Of a DNA stretch of 64,000 nucleotides, positions 43,545 through 51,821 are shown piece by piece (position 1 is the stretch's first letter; every line of letters starts with the position of its first letter). The notes below the pieces were generated by a model. That model searched no databases, had not been told where the DNA came from, and saw only the letters and a program-made list of their open reading frames with translations. This DNA is from JACQAP01 sp035275265. Lineage in GTDB: Bacteria > Pseudomonadota > Gammaproteobacteria > Burkholderiales > JACQAP01. Location of the stretch: assembly GCA_035275265.1 (NCBI GenBank), contig DATENC010000006.1, positions 310,001 through 374,000 on the forward strand. Direction: 5' to 3'. Made by a program: the position numbers and the translations under genes.

Positions 43545-44414
43545 TCAATAGATCTTCGGCTCGCCCTCCGGGCGCGTCTTGAAGCGCTTGTGCACCCAGT
43601 AGTACTGCTCGGGCATCTCCAGGACCCGCTCTTCGATGAACGCATTCATGTAGCGTGTGTCGGCTTCTACACTCGCTCCAGGAAAATTTTGCCAAGCGGG
43701 ATACATGCGCATCACGTAGCCTTCGCCGCCGGGCAACTGGCGGACAACCACCGGTACGATGGCGGCTTCGGCGAGCCTGGCGATTCGCGACAATGCCGTG
43801 ACGGTGGCTGCCTGAACGCCGAAGAACGGCACGAATATCGCGTCCCGCGGACCGAGATCGAGGTCGGGAGAAAGTTGCAGCAGCAGGCCATTTCTGAAGC
43901 CACGCAACAATGTCTTGACGCCCTCCTGCCGCGCTACCATGCGCGTGCCGGGAAAGCGGCTGCGAACGCGCACCAGGAATTCGTCGAACACGCGGTTCTT
44001 CTGGTGGCTGTAAACCGCCATTCCCTTGCAGTCCATCGACATGCGCAGCCCCTCCATCTCGATGCCGACGAAATGCGGACACAAGAGGATGATGCGCCGG
44101 TCGCTCTGCGGAAGCGCGTGCTCCTCGCCCTCTATGCGAACAATGCGCCGGATACGCTTTTCGGATCCCCACCAGACGATACCCGCTTCTAGAAAACTTC
44201 TGCCGACGGCGCGGAAATGCGCACGCAACACTGCTTCGCGGCGTGCTTCGTCCCATTCCGGAAAACACAGCGCGAGATTGGTTCGCGCGACTTCCCGCCG
44301 CTCGCGGCCGAAGGCCATGAATGCGAGACCGGCGAGCGCTCCGATGCGTGCCAGAACTACGAGGGGCAGAAAGTGCAGCAGCCAGAACACGCCAATGGCA
44401 AGGCGGGTCAGCAT
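43545..44414 (-). CDS. Lysophospholipid/lipid A acyltransferase (LpxL/LpxM family), second copy
   Basis: 289 aa. The ATG at 44414 overlaps the stop of the first acyltransferase (TGATG). One N-terminal membrane segment (residues 5-35) is followed by LCPHFVGIEMEG (HX4-E/D-type catalytic motif), a conserved PDLDLGPRDAIFVPFFG and a C-terminal YYWVHKRFKTRP. It would add a secondary acyl chain to lipid A at the inner membrane. Which chain cannot be decided. Confidence 0.92.
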   Translation of the reverse strand: MLTRLAIGVFWLLHFLPLVVLARIGALAGLAFMAFGRERREVARTNLALCFPEWDEARREAVLRAHFRAVGRSFLEAGIVWWGSEKRIRRIVRIEGEEHALPQSDRRIILLCPHFVGIEMEGLRMSMDCKGMAVYSHQKNRVFDEFLVRVRSRFPGTRMVARQEGVKTLLRGFRNGLLLQLSPDLDLGPRDAIFVPFFGVQAATVTALSRIARLAEAAIVPVVVRQLPGGEGYVMRMYPAWQNFPGASVEADTRYMNAFIEERVLEMPEQYYWVHKRFKTRPEGEPKIY

Positions 44415-45298
44415 CAGCCCTGTGCACCTTTCGCGGCAGACCCTTCGCCAGGGGGCGGAGCACCGGCCGGCGCCTTGTAGCGGTTGTAGCTCCACAGGTA
44501 CTGCGCAGGGCAGCGGCGAACTCGCTGCTCGATCGCGGCATTCAAGCGACGCGCACCCTGTTGGCCCGACAGGTCACTCTCCACGAGCGTGAAATCGAGC
44601 GAGTAACCGCGGCCTCCCGGCAATCGTTCCGCAGCGGTCATGATGACAATAGCGCCGGTGGCTTCGACGAGCCGCCCAACCAGGCTCATCGTAAACGCGG
44701 GGCGCCCGAAGAATTCCGCCCATGCGCCTTCGCCGACACCGGGCACTTGATCGGGGAGGATTCCGATTGCTTCGTTGCGCCTGAGGGCTTTGAGCAGCCG
44801 GCGCACGCCGCTGAGGCTGACCGGTGCCAGGTGCACGCTGTCGCGACCGCGCCCGATTTCGATGAGTGGCTGCAGGCGCTGTATTTTTGGCGGCCGATAC
44901 AGCACGGTTATCGGAGTGCGCTGTGCCAGCCATAGCGCGGCGACGTCGAAGCAGCCGAGATGCGGCGTCAGGTAAATGATCCCCTTACCGCGTCGCTCCG
45001 ATTCCTCGACCAGCGATAGCGACTGAACGGAGACAACCAATTTGCGTGCTTCGGAAACTGGACGAAACCAAACGGGCATCAGTTCGGACCCGGCCTTGCC
45101 GGATTCTGCAATGTTCTCGTGAAGCAGGCGTTGGTACTCGGCTTCATCGCGCCAGACGCCGCTCTGCAGCAGGTTCTCGCGCAAACGCGCAGAGTATGAC
45201 GGGGAGAGGAGATAGACAATCCAACCAATAGCGGCGCCTGCCGAGTGAATCCAGGACAGCGGCACTCTGGCTAGCAGCCGCATCAACCCTATGAGCAT
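44414..45298 (-). CDS. Lysophospholipid/lipid A acyltransferase (LpxL/HtrB family), first copy
   Basis: 294 aa. N-terminal membrane segment (residues 8-33), catalytic TPHLGCFDVAALWL (HX4D), GILPDQVPGVGEGAWAEFFG and closing QYLWSYNRYKAP. It heads the leftward operon acyltransferase-acyltransferase-GNAT-dapF-DUF484-xerC. The first ATG (45298) is only a few bases behind a TATAAG box, so the ATG at 45283 with AGGG in front is an alternative start. Confidence 0.92.
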   Translation of the reverse strand: MLIGLMRLLARVPLSWIHSAGAAIGWIVYLLSPSYSARLRENLLQSGVWRDEAEYQRLLHENIAESGKAGSELMPVWFRPVSEARKLVVSVQSLSLVEESERRGKGIIYLTPHLGCFDVAALWLAQRTPITVLYRPPKIQRLQPLIEIGRGRDSVHLAPVSLSGVRRLLKALRRNEAIGILPDQVPGVGEGAWAEFFGRPAFTMSLVGRLVEATGAIVIMTAAERLPGGRGYSLDFTLVESDLSGQQGARRLNAAIEQRVRRCPAQYLWSYNRYKAPAGAPPPGEGSAAKGAQG

Positions 45299-45341
45299 GA
45301 ACTTATACTGTTTTCGCTTTGTTCTTTTGCCGTGTTTTTGC

Positions 45342-45347
45342 TATGCT
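45342..45347 (+). promoter_or_regulatory. Candidate extended -10 promoter for metK
   Basis: TGCTATGCT gives an extended -10 (TATGCT at 45342-45347) with TTGTTC (45319-45324) 17 bp upstream. It lies 35 bp before the metK ATG in the divergent spacer. No SAM-binding leader is visible there. Confidence 0.4.
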
Positions 45348-45381
45348 GACCAGCTTCCCCGATTGAATGCAAGGCTTACGA

Positions 45382-46563
45382 ATGAGCGACTTCCTGTTTA
45401 CGTCCGAGTCGGTATCCGAAGGTCATCCCGACAAGGTAGCCGATCAGATTTCCGATGCGGTTCTGGACGCCATCTTAACCCAGGACAGGTATGCCCGCGT
45501 TGCTGCGGAGACACTGGTCAATACCGGTCTGGTGGTGATGGCCGGCGAAATCACCACCAATGCGGTGGTGGATTTCCAGCAGATTGCACGCGAAACCATC
45601 AAGCGCATCGGCTATGACAACACCGACTACGGCATTGACTACAGGGGATGCGCAGTGCTTGTGGCATACGACAAGCAAAGCCCTGACATCAAGCAAGGTG
45701 TGGACAAGGCCCAGGACGATCCGCTGAATCAGGGGGCCGGGGATCAGGGTCTGATGTTCGGGTACGCCTGCGACGAAACTCCCGTATTGATGCCGCTGTC
45801 GATTCATCTCGCGCATCGTCTGGTGGAGCGCCAGTCGGAATTGCGCCGCGACGGCCGTCTGCCTTGGCTGCGCCCGGACGCCAAGTCTCAGGTGACAATC
45901 CGCTACGTGAACGGCAAGCCCGATTCGATCGATACCGTCGTACTGTCGACGCAACATTCCCCCGACGTTTCCCTAGAGGATATCCGCGAAGCAGTGGTGG
46001 AAAACATCATCAAGCCGGTGCTTCCCAGGAATCTGGTCAAGGGCAAGATCAACTATCTGGTCAACCCGACCGGCCGCTTCGTCGTCGGCGGACCACAGGG
46101 CGATTGTGGACTGACCGGTCGCAAGATCATCGTCGACAGCTACGGGGGTGCCGCCCATCATGGTGGCGGCGCATTTTCCGGAAAGGATCCCTCCAAAGTC
46201 GACCGCTCGGCGGCCTATGCTGCGCGTTATGTAGCCAAGAACATCGTTGCGGCGGGACTGGCCAGCAAGTGCGAAGTTCAGGTCTCGTACGCAATCGGCG
46301 TGGCGAGACCAACCAGCGTGATGGTTACCACCTTCGGCACCGGCAGAATTTCCGACGAGAGTATCGGCCAGTTGATCGCCAAACATTTCGACTTGCGTCC
46401 CAGAGGGATCATCCTGATGCTCGACCTGTTGCGTCCGATCTACGAAAAGACCGCTGCCTACGGGCATTTTGGCCGCGACGAGCCGGAATTTACTTGGGAA
46501 AATCTGGACAAAGTTGAGATTTTGAAAGCGGACGCAGGCCTGAAGCAAACTGCAGCAGCCTGA
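45382..46563 (+). CDS. metK: S-adenosylmethionine synthetase
   Basis: Makes SAM from methionine and ATP. 393 aa from MSDFLFTSESVSEGH; a start five codons earlier is not needed. Motifs GHPDKVADQISDA, GAGDQGLMFGYA and GGGAFSGKDPSKVDRSA are intact. It is the first gene of the SAM-cycle block metK-ahcY-metF and lies divergent from the acyltransferase operon. Confidence 0.98.
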   Translation: MSDFLFTSESVSEGHPDKVADQISDAVLDAILTQDRYARVAAETLVNTGLVVMAGEITTNAVVDFQQIARETIKRIGYDNTDYGIDYRGCAVLVAYDKQSPDIKQGVDKAQDDPLNQGAGDQGLMFGYACDETPVLMPLSIHLAHRLVERQSELRRDGRLPWLRPDAKSQVTIRYVNGKPDSIDTVVLSTQHSPDVSLEDIREAVVENIIKPVLPRNLVKGKINYLVNPTGRFVVGGPQGDCGLTGRKIIVDSYGGAAHHGGGAFSGKDPSKVDRSAAYAARYVAKNIVAAGLASKCEVQVSYAIGVARPTSVMVTTFGTGRISDESIGQLIAKHFDLRPRGIILMLDLLRPIYEKTAAYGHFGRDEPEFTWENLDKVEILKADAGLKQTAAA

Positions 46564-46590
46564 CCGCTTTTCAGAAACCCCTGAACGGCC

Positions 46591-46596
46591 TATAAT
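46591..46596 (+). promoter_or_regulatory. Promoter of the SAH riboswitch-ahcY unit
   Basis: Perfect TATAAT at 46591-46596 with TTTTCA (46568-46573) 17 bp upstream. Transcription would start near 46603, at the first bases of the riboswitch P1 stem, so the leader RNA contains little besides the aptamer and its platform. Confidence 0.75.
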
Positions 46597-46603
46597 TCGC
46601 CCC

Positions 46604-46717
46604 TGCTGAGGAGCGTTGCGACCTGACCACCAAAAGGACCATGTCGTCGCTGCAGTTCTAGGGTACGTGGGTCATTTTGGTGGTCGGGCCAGGCTCAGCA
46701 AGGGATTAACGGCGCTC
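46604..46717 (+). promoter_or_regulatory. S-adenosylhomocysteine (SAH) riboswitch
   Basis: Matches the conserved SAH element that precedes ahcY in many beta- and gammaproteobacteria. P1 is TGCTGAG (46604-46610) with CTCAGCA (46694-46700). The conserved GAGCGTTGCGACC follows on the 5' side and CCAGGCTCAGCAAGG on the 3' side. The pseudoknot is GAGCGTTG (46611-46618) with CGGCGCTC (46710-46717). An internal variable stem is made by ACCACCAAAA and the TTTTGGTGGT stretch (46676-46685). SAH build-up signals the need for AhcY, encoded right behind. Confidence 0.9.
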
Positions 46718-46736
46718 ACAAACCTTTGATTGGTTT

Positions 46737-46768
46737 GGAGCGCCGTTGTCATTTCGGCGCTCCGTTTT
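46737..46768 (+). terminator. Terminator-like hairpin in the riboswitch expression platform
   Basis: GGAGCGCCG (46737-46745), a 9-nt loop and CGGCGCTCC (46755-46763) form a perfect stem followed by GTTTT. Its left arm can also pair with the pseudoknot strand CGGCGCTC (46710-46717), making an alternative hairpin that is followed by the U-rich TTGTCATTT. The two pairings exclude each other. Which of them acts as the terminator is not decided by sequence. Confidence 0.6.
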
Positions 46769-46784
46769 CACTAGGAGAGTGTCG

Positions 46785-48203
46785 ATGTCTGCCGTTCCGA
46801 ATTCCATGAAGTCCGCCGATTTTGGCGTTGCCGACCTGTCGCTCGCCGATTGGGGCCGCAAGGAAATCCGCATTGCCGAAACCGAGATGCCCGGTCTGAT
46901 GGCGATCCGCGAGGAATACGCCTCGACCCAGCCACTACGTGGCGCGCGCATCACCGGCTCGCTGCACATGACCATCCAGACGGCGGTGCTGATCGAGACG
47001 CTACAGGCACTCGGCGCCCGGGTGCGATGGGCCTCGTGCAACATCTATTCAACCCAGGACCACGCGGCCGCGGCCATCGCCGCCACCGGCACGCCGGTGT
47101 TTGCTTACAAAGGCGAATCTCTCGCGGAGTACTGGGACTACACTCACCGCATTTTCGAATGGCCGGACACCGGTTTCTCGAACATGATCCTCGACGACGG
47201 CGGCGACGCGACGCTGCTGTTGCACCTGGGTACGCGCGCTGAGACAGATTCATCGGTGCTCAGGAATCCTGGCAGTGAGGAAGAGACTTTCCTGTTCGCC
47301 GCCATCAAGGGCAGGCTTGCCCGGGACCCGAAGTGGTATTCCACGCGGCTCGCGCATATCAAAGGCGTAACCGAGGAGACCACGACGGGCGTCAAGCGCC
47401 TGTACCAGATGGCCAAGGAAGGACTGCTCAAGTTCCCGGCGATCAATGTCAACGACTCAGTTACCAAGTCCAAGTTCGACAATCTTTACGGCTGCCGGGA
47501 ATCGCTGATTGACGGCATCAAGCGCGCCACTGACGTCATGATCGCCGGCAAGATCGCGTTGGTCGCTGGCTACGGTGACGTGGGCAAGGGCTCGGCGCAG
47601 GCGTTGCGCGCGCTTTCGGCGCAGGTGTGGGTGACGGAAATCGACCCTATCTGCGCCCTGCAGGCGGCCATGGAAGGCTATCGGGTCGTGACCATGGATT
47701 ACGCTGCCGACAAGGCCGACATATTTGTCACCGCCACCGGAAATTTCAATGTGATTACGCATGATCACATGAAGAACATGAAAAACCAGGCTATCGTCTG
47801 CAACATTGGCCATTTCGACAACGAAATCGACGTCGCCGCGCTGAAGAAGTACACCTGGGAGAACATCAAGCCGCAGGTGGACCACGTGATATTCCCGGAC
47901 GGCAAGCGCATCATACTTTTGGCCGAGGGCCGGCTGGTAAATCTAGGCTGCGCCACCGGACATCCCAGTTACGTGATGTCGTCGTCGTTTGCCAATCAGA
48001 CCATCGCGCAGATCGAACTGTTCAACAATCCCGAAAAGTACCCGGTCGGCGTGTATGTCCTGCCCAAACACCTCGACGAGAAAGTTGCGCGGCTGCAACT
48101 ACGGAAACTGGCGGCACAACTCACCGAACTTACCGATGCGCAAGCGCGCTATATCGGGGTCAGGAAGGAAGGACCGTACAAGGCGGAGCACTATCGTTAC
48201 TGA
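46785..48203 (+). CDS. ahcY: S-adenosylhomocysteine hydrolase
   Basis: Splits SAH into adenosine and homocysteine and so relieves product inhibition of methyltransferases. 472 aa, normal bacterial length. The NAD fold GYGDVGKGSAQAL, the SLHMTIQTAVLIETL region and the C-terminal GPYKAEHYRY are typical. TAGGAGAG lies just before the ATG at 46785. An in-frame TTG 13 codons upstream lies inside the riboswitch hairpin and is not used here. Confidence 0.98.
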   Translation: MSAVPNSMKSADFGVADLSLADWGRKEIRIAETEMPGLMAIREEYASTQPLRGARITGSLHMTIQTAVLIETLQALGARVRWASCNIYSTQDHAAAAIAATGTPVFAYKGESLAEYWDYTHRIFEWPDTGFSNMILDDGGDATLLLHLGTRAETDSSVLRNPGSEEETFLFAAIKGRLARDPKWYSTRLAHIKGVTEETTTGVKRLYQMAKEGLLKFPAINVNDSVTKSKFDNLYGCRESLIDGIKRATDVMIAGKIALVAGYGDVGKGSAQALRALSAQVWVTEIDPICALQAAMEGYRVVTMDYAADKADIFVTATGNFNVITHDHMKNMKNQAIVCNIGHFDNEIDVAALKKYTWENIKPQVDHVIFPDGKRIILLAEGRLVNLGCATGHPSYVMSSSFANQTIAQIELFNNPEKYPVGVYVLPKHLDEKVARLQLRKLAAQLTELTDAQARYIGVRKEGPYKAEHYRY

Positions 48204-48222
48204 TCGGGCTGCGCCCGATCAG
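48200..48222 (+). terminator. Strong hairpin over the ahcY stop codon
   Basis: CTGATCGGGC (48200-48209) and GCCCGATCAG (48213-48222) form a perfect 10-bp stem with a TGC loop. The ahcY stop codon lies inside its left arm. No T-run follows, so intrinsic termination would be poor; it may stabilise the mRNA end. Confidence 0.55.
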
Positions 48223-48223
48223 C

Positions 48224-48251
48224 GTGACGAGTGACAGGTGACAAGTGACAC
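48224..48251 (+). repeat. Four tandem GTGACNN heptads behind ahcY
   Basis: GTGACGA, GTGACAG, GTGACAA, GTGACAC, head to tail without gaps, directly after the stop-codon hairpin. An inverted set of four lies at 48364-48391. Confidence 0.85.
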
Positions 48252-48363
48252 GAGAAAAACGGCGACGCTCGACGCGCGTCGCTGCCATGCATGGCAACGT
48301 GATTAGATCCCTACAGGCGCGGGGAAGGTAAGTCGCGACGCTACCGTATCGCTATTCGTCCAC

Positions 48364-48391
48364 ATGTCACCTGTCACTCGTCACCCGTCAC
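48364..48391 (-). repeat. Four inverted GTGACNN heptads at the metF start
   Basis: ATGTCAC, CTGTCAC, TCGTCAC, CCGTCAC on the plus strand, i.e. GTGACGG, GTGACGA, GTGACAG, GTGACAT on the minus strand. The first unit contains the metF start codon, and the set encodes the first nine residues of metF. Confidence 0.85.
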
Positions 48392-49212
48392 CGGCTTTTA
48401 GTTTCGAATTCTTTCCCCCTAAAACCTCAGAGGGAAAGGAAAAGCTGCGCGCCACCTGGCAGCAATTGGCCACGCTCAAGCCGCGTTTTTTCTCGGTGAC
48501 CTTCGGCGCGGGAGGATCGACCCAGCAGGGCACCCTCGAAACTGTGCTTGAAATCCGCGCGGCGGGTCAGAACGCGGCGCCGCACATATCCTGTGTGGCT
48601 TCGAACAAGGCGGAAATCGCCGCAGTCCTGTCGCGCTACAAGGAAAGCGGCATCCGCCACGTGGTGGCGCTGCGTGGCGACCTGCCCTCCGGCATCGCCT
48701 CCAGCGGCGAACTGAGGTACGCCAGTGAACTCGTGGCTTTCATTCGCGAGACAACCGGTGACTGGTTCCAGGTTGAAGTGGCCTGCTACCCCGAGTATCA
48801 CCCGCAGACCCGTAACGCCGCCGATGAAGTGACGAACTTCAAGCGCAAGGTGGATGCCGGCGCCAACTCTGCGATCACGCAGTATTTCTACAATACTGAC
48901 GCCTATTTCCGCTTTGTCGACGAATGCGAGGCTGCGGGGATCACGGTTCCTATCGTTCCGGGCATCATGCCGATCGGAAATTTCTCGCAACTGGCGAGAT
49001 TTTCCGACGCCTGTGGCGCGGAGATTCCGCGCTGGATGCGCATCAAGCTCGAGAGTTTCCGTGACGATACTGCCTCGATCCGTGCATTTGGCCTCGATGT
49101 AGTGACCGGTCTATGCGAGAAGCTGCTTGCCGCCGGGGCTCCAGGGTTGCACTTCTACACGCTGAACCAGCCCGGCCCGACCATCACCATCTGGCGGCGC
49201 CTTGGCTTGTGA
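48364..49212 (+). CDS. metF: 5,10-methylenetetrahydrofolate reductase
   Basis: Supplies 5-methyltetrahydrofolate for remethylation of homocysteine. 282 aa. The conserved barrel begins with FSFEFFPPKTSEGKEKL (residues 12-28); VTFGAGGSTQQGTLE, HVVALRGDLP and ITQYFYNTDAYFRFVD follow. The start codon and residues 1-9 (MSPVTRHPS) are made of the heptad repeat; no ribosome site is seen upstream and no other start lies before the conserved core. It is separated from ahcY by 160 bp. Confidence 0.96.
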   Translation: MSPVTRHPSPAFSFEFFPPKTSEGKEKLRATWQQLATLKPRFFSVTFGAGGSTQQGTLETVLEIRAAGQNAAPHISCVASNKAEIAAVLSRYKESGIRHVVALRGDLPSGIASSGELRYASELVAFIRETTGDWFQVEVACYPEYHPQTRNAADEVTNFKRKVDAGANSAITQYFYNTDAYFRFVDECEAAGITVPIVPGIMPIGNFSQLARFSDACGAEIPRWMRIKLESFRDDTASIRAFGLDVVTGLCEKLLAAGAPGLHFYTLNQPGPTITIWRRLGL

Positions 49213-49253
49213 AGGGTGAAGCGAGAGGTGAGGCGAAGTCGGTCGATACCAGG

Positions 49254-49949
49254 ATGAAGAGAGTGCTGGTAGCCGGGGCGACCGGCTTGGTCGGCGGCTA
49301 CGTCCTGAGACGACTGCTGGCGCACCCTTCGTACTCGCATGTGGAAATTCTGGTGCGTCGCGAATCCCCGATCCGCAACCCGAAATTCGCCCAACGCATA
49401 GTGGATTTTGAGCATATTGACACCGGCGTGCCGGGAATTGCTCCCGACGAGGTGTTCTGCTGCCTTGGCACCACCATCAGAAAAGCCGGCTCCGAGGAAG
49501 GGTTCCGGCGCGTGGACTACGAATATCCGCTGGCGTTGGCGCGGCTTGCCAAGGCCGCTGGCGCGGGCACATTCGTGATGGTGTCGGCGCTCGGTGCCGA
49601 TCCGAAGTCAGCAGTGTTCTACAACCGGGTCAAAGGCGAGGTGGAGCAGGCGATCGCCGGAGTCGGATTGTCGGCAGCGTATTTCTTCAGGCCCTCGCTT
49701 CTATTGGGCGCGCGCGCCGAGAACCGGCCAGTGGAGAAAATCGGTATTGCGGTTGGGAAGGCGATTGCACCTTTGATGATTGGCGGATTGCGCAAGTATC
49801 GGCCGGTCCATGCCGACACGGTGGCCGCGGCGATGGTGTACGTGGCCAATAATACCGTTCCTGCAGGTGTGATCGAGTCGGACGAGATTGCGCGTTTCGC
49901 AACGATCGCCGTAAGAACAGAGACGAGGCACGGCGAAAAACCGGACTGA
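49254..49949 (+). CDS. Atypical NAD(P)-binding short-chain protein (HTATIP2/TIP30-like)
   Basis: 231 aa with an N-terminal dinucleotide fold (VLVAGATGLVGGYVLRRLL). The YxxxK region is FYNRVKGEVEQAI, and the VSALGADPKSAVFYNRVKGE layout is typical of the TIP30-like atypical SDRs. Substrate unknown. The frame is open upstream inside metF, but the Rossmann motif begins at this ATG. It starts about 40 bp after metF and may be cotranscribed. Confidence 0.88.
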   Translation: MKRVLVAGATGLVGGYVLRRLLAHPSYSHVEILVRRESPIRNPKFAQRIVDFEHIDTGVPGIAPDEVFCCLGTTIRKAGSEEGFRRVDYEYPLALARLAKAAGAGTFVMVSALGADPKSAVFYNRVKGEVEQAIAGVGLSAAYFFRPSLLLGARAENRPVEKIGIAVGKAIAPLMIGGLRKYRPVHADTVAAAMVYVANNTVPAGVIESDEIARFATIAVRTETRHGEKPD

Positions 49950-49977
49950 CCATCAGACACCGGGAATATCGTGGAAC

Positions 49978-50000
49978 TTCCTTGTGTCTCTGTGCCTCGG
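49978..50000. repeat. Heptad-like micro-repeat, copy 5
   Basis: TTCCTTGTGTCTCTGTGCC, pyrimidine-rich on the plus strand. It lies in the 66-bp convergent gap between the SDR and the aminotransferase genes. Similar to the copies at 4682 and 56058. Confidence 0.5.
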
Positions 50001-50015
50001 CAGTGAAAAGTTCTG

Positions 50016-51260
50016 TCAGGCGGCGACGGCGCGCACTGATTGCACTTTGTTCGGAAGGGCTGCATACGCATGGTATGCGGCAGCCTCGGCGGCACCGAAC
50101 TCCACTTTCCTGCCGAGATCCGCGAACACTGTTTCCAGCGCGCATAGCGACAGCATCACGTTCTCCATCTTGCACGAGTAACCCATGATGCCAAAGCGCC
50201 AGATCTTGCCGGCGAGATCGCCGAGGCCCGCGCCTATCTCCAGGTTGTAATCCAGTAGCAGCCGGCGACGCACCTCCTTTTCGTCCACCCCCGGCAGTAC
50301 CGTCACCGCGTTCATCTGGGGAAGGCGGTAGGGCTCTTCGACAAGGTAGTTCAATCCGAGCGTCTCGAGTCCGGCTTTGAGCGCCTTGTGATTGCGCTGG
50401 TGGCGCGCCCATGAGTTCTCCAGGCCTTCCTCTCGCAACATCAGCAACGCTTCGTGCAATGCATACAACGAATTTGTCGGCGCAGTGTGGTGATAGGTGC
50501 GATTGGTGGCACCCCAGTAGCCGAGCAGGAGGTTCATGTCCATGAACCAACTGTGCACCTTTTCCTTGCGGTTCTTGACCATCTCAACCACACGGTCGCT
50601 GAAACTGATCGGCGACAGCCCCGGCGTGCAGGACAAGCACTTCTGGCTGGCGGAATAGATCGCATCGATTCCCCATTCGTCGGTCAGAACCGGCGTGCCG
50701 CCGAGCGAAGTGACCGCGTCCACGATGGTAAGCGCGCCGTATTTGCGGGCGAGTTCGGCAAGCGTCCTGGCGTCCGATTGCACGCCGGTCGAGGTCTCGG
50801 CGTGGACGAAGGCGAGGATCTTGGCATCAGCGTTGAGCTTGAACGCGTCCTCGACTTTCTGCGGGTCCACCGGCGTGCCCCAACGGTCCTCCACCACGAC
50901 AGCTACGCCGCCGCAGCGCTGCACGTTTTCGATCATGCGGCCGCCGAAGACCCCGTTGCGGCAGACGATTACCCTGTCGCCGGGGTTGATCATGTTGACG
51001 AAGCACATCTCCATCCCCACGGATCCAGGACCGGAAACCGGGAAGGTCAGTGCGTTGTTGGTCTGAAAGGCGTAGCGCAACGACTCCTTCAGTTCTTCCA
51101 TCATTTCCACGAACACGGGATCGAGATAGCCGATGGTCGGCTTGCCCATCGCTGAAAACACCCGCGGATGGATTTCCGAGGGACCCGGTCCCATCAGATG
51201 GCGTTGCGGCGGATAGAACGAAGAGATCTTCTTCTTCGGTGCGTAGTCTTGGCTGGACAT
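50016..51260 (-). CDS. Class V aminotransferase (alanine/serine-glyoxylate type)
   Basis: 414-aa pyridoxal-phosphate enzyme. The internal aldimine Lys is Lys207 in SASQKCLSC, preceded by the cofactor Asp in VDAVTSLGG. MGPGPSEIHPRV at the N-terminus is the family hallmark. It probably transfers the amino group of alanine or serine to glyoxylate. The N-terminal KKKISSFYPPQR extension is a little longer than in most relatives. Single gene, own promoter. Confidence 0.92.
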   Translation of the reverse strand: MSSQDYAPKKKISSFYPPQRHLMGPGPSEIHPRVFSAMGKPTIGYLDPVFVEMMEELKESLRYAFQTNNALTFPVSGPGSVGMEMCFVNMINPGDRVIVCRNGVFGGRMIENVQRCGGVAVVVEDRWGTPVDPQKVEDAFKLNADAKILAFVHAETSTGVQSDARTLAELARKYGALTIVDAVTSLGGTPVLTDEWGIDAIYSASQKCLSCTPGLSPISFSDRVVEMVKNRKEKVHSWFMDMNLLLGYWGATNRTYHHTAPTNSLYALHEALLMLREEGLENSWARHQRNHKALKAGLETLGLNYLVEEPYRLPQMNAVTVLPGVDEKEVRRRLLLDYNLEIGAGLGDLAGKIWRFGIMGYSCKMENVMLSLCALETVFADLGRKVEFGAAEAAAYHAYAALPNKVQSVRAVAA

Positions 51261-51398
51261 GATTTCACCGGCAGGAAAGTTGGCTTCGTGGCCCGCGCGC
51301 GGTGCATGAAAACCCAGGCGCGGAAAGACGCGCAGTGTAGCAAGGTCCCGGCGCGCGGGCCAAGTTGGATTGCCCAGAAACTGATCAGGAGGATCCGC

Positions 51399-51821
51399 TC
51401 ATTCGTGGGTCCGGCGCAGCCCGACCCGGTAGACGAGCATCCCGGCAATCATGGCTCCAACGAAAGCCCAGACTCGCGCATCGCCGAAGGCGGCGCTCAC
51501 TATCGCCGGGCCCGGACAGAAGCCGCCCAGCCCCCAGCCGACGCCGAATATGAGCGCGCCGACCACCAGGGATGCCTCGAGATCTTCCTTGTCCGGAAGG
51601 CTGAACCGAGGTGCAAACAGGGGCGTCGCTTGACGCAACGCCAGGCGATACAGCACACCGAACACCGCGACTGCGCCGCCCATGACCAGCGCCAGACTCG
51701 GGTCCCACTTGCCCGTGATGTCGAGAAAGCCGATCACCTTTGCCGGGTTGATCATCTGTGAAATGATCAGGCCTGCGCCGAACACAAAGCCGCAGACCAA
51801 AGCTACGGCGGCGCGCTTCAC
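51399..51821 (-). CDS. YeeE/YedE-family membrane protein, second half (DUF6691-type)
   Basis: 140 aa, four hydrophobic segments. Contains the GVGWGLGGFCPGPAIVS motif, whose Cys is conserved in YeeE/YedE thiosulfate-type transporters. It begins with GTG at 51821, which overlaps the upstream stop (GTGA). A longer frame to 51917 has no protein-like sequence. Probably forms a pore together with the preceding gene. Confidence 0.9.
   Translation of the reverse strand: MKRAAVALVCGFVFGAGLIISQMINPAKVIGFLDITGKWDPSLALVMGGAVAVFGVLYRLALRQATPLFAPRFSLPDKEDLEASLVVGALIFGVGWGLGGFCPGPAIVSAAFGDARVWAFVGAMIAGMLVYRVGLRRTHE

Noticed and set aside
45299..45381. Possible SAM riboswitch ahead of metK
   Set aside because: The 83-bp spacer shows no conserved SAM-I, SAM-II or SAM/SAH core, only a likely promoter.
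46746..46784. TTG start giving AhcY a 13-residue extension
   Set aside because: It lies inside the riboswitch hairpin, while ATG 46785 has a good ribosome site and the usual length.
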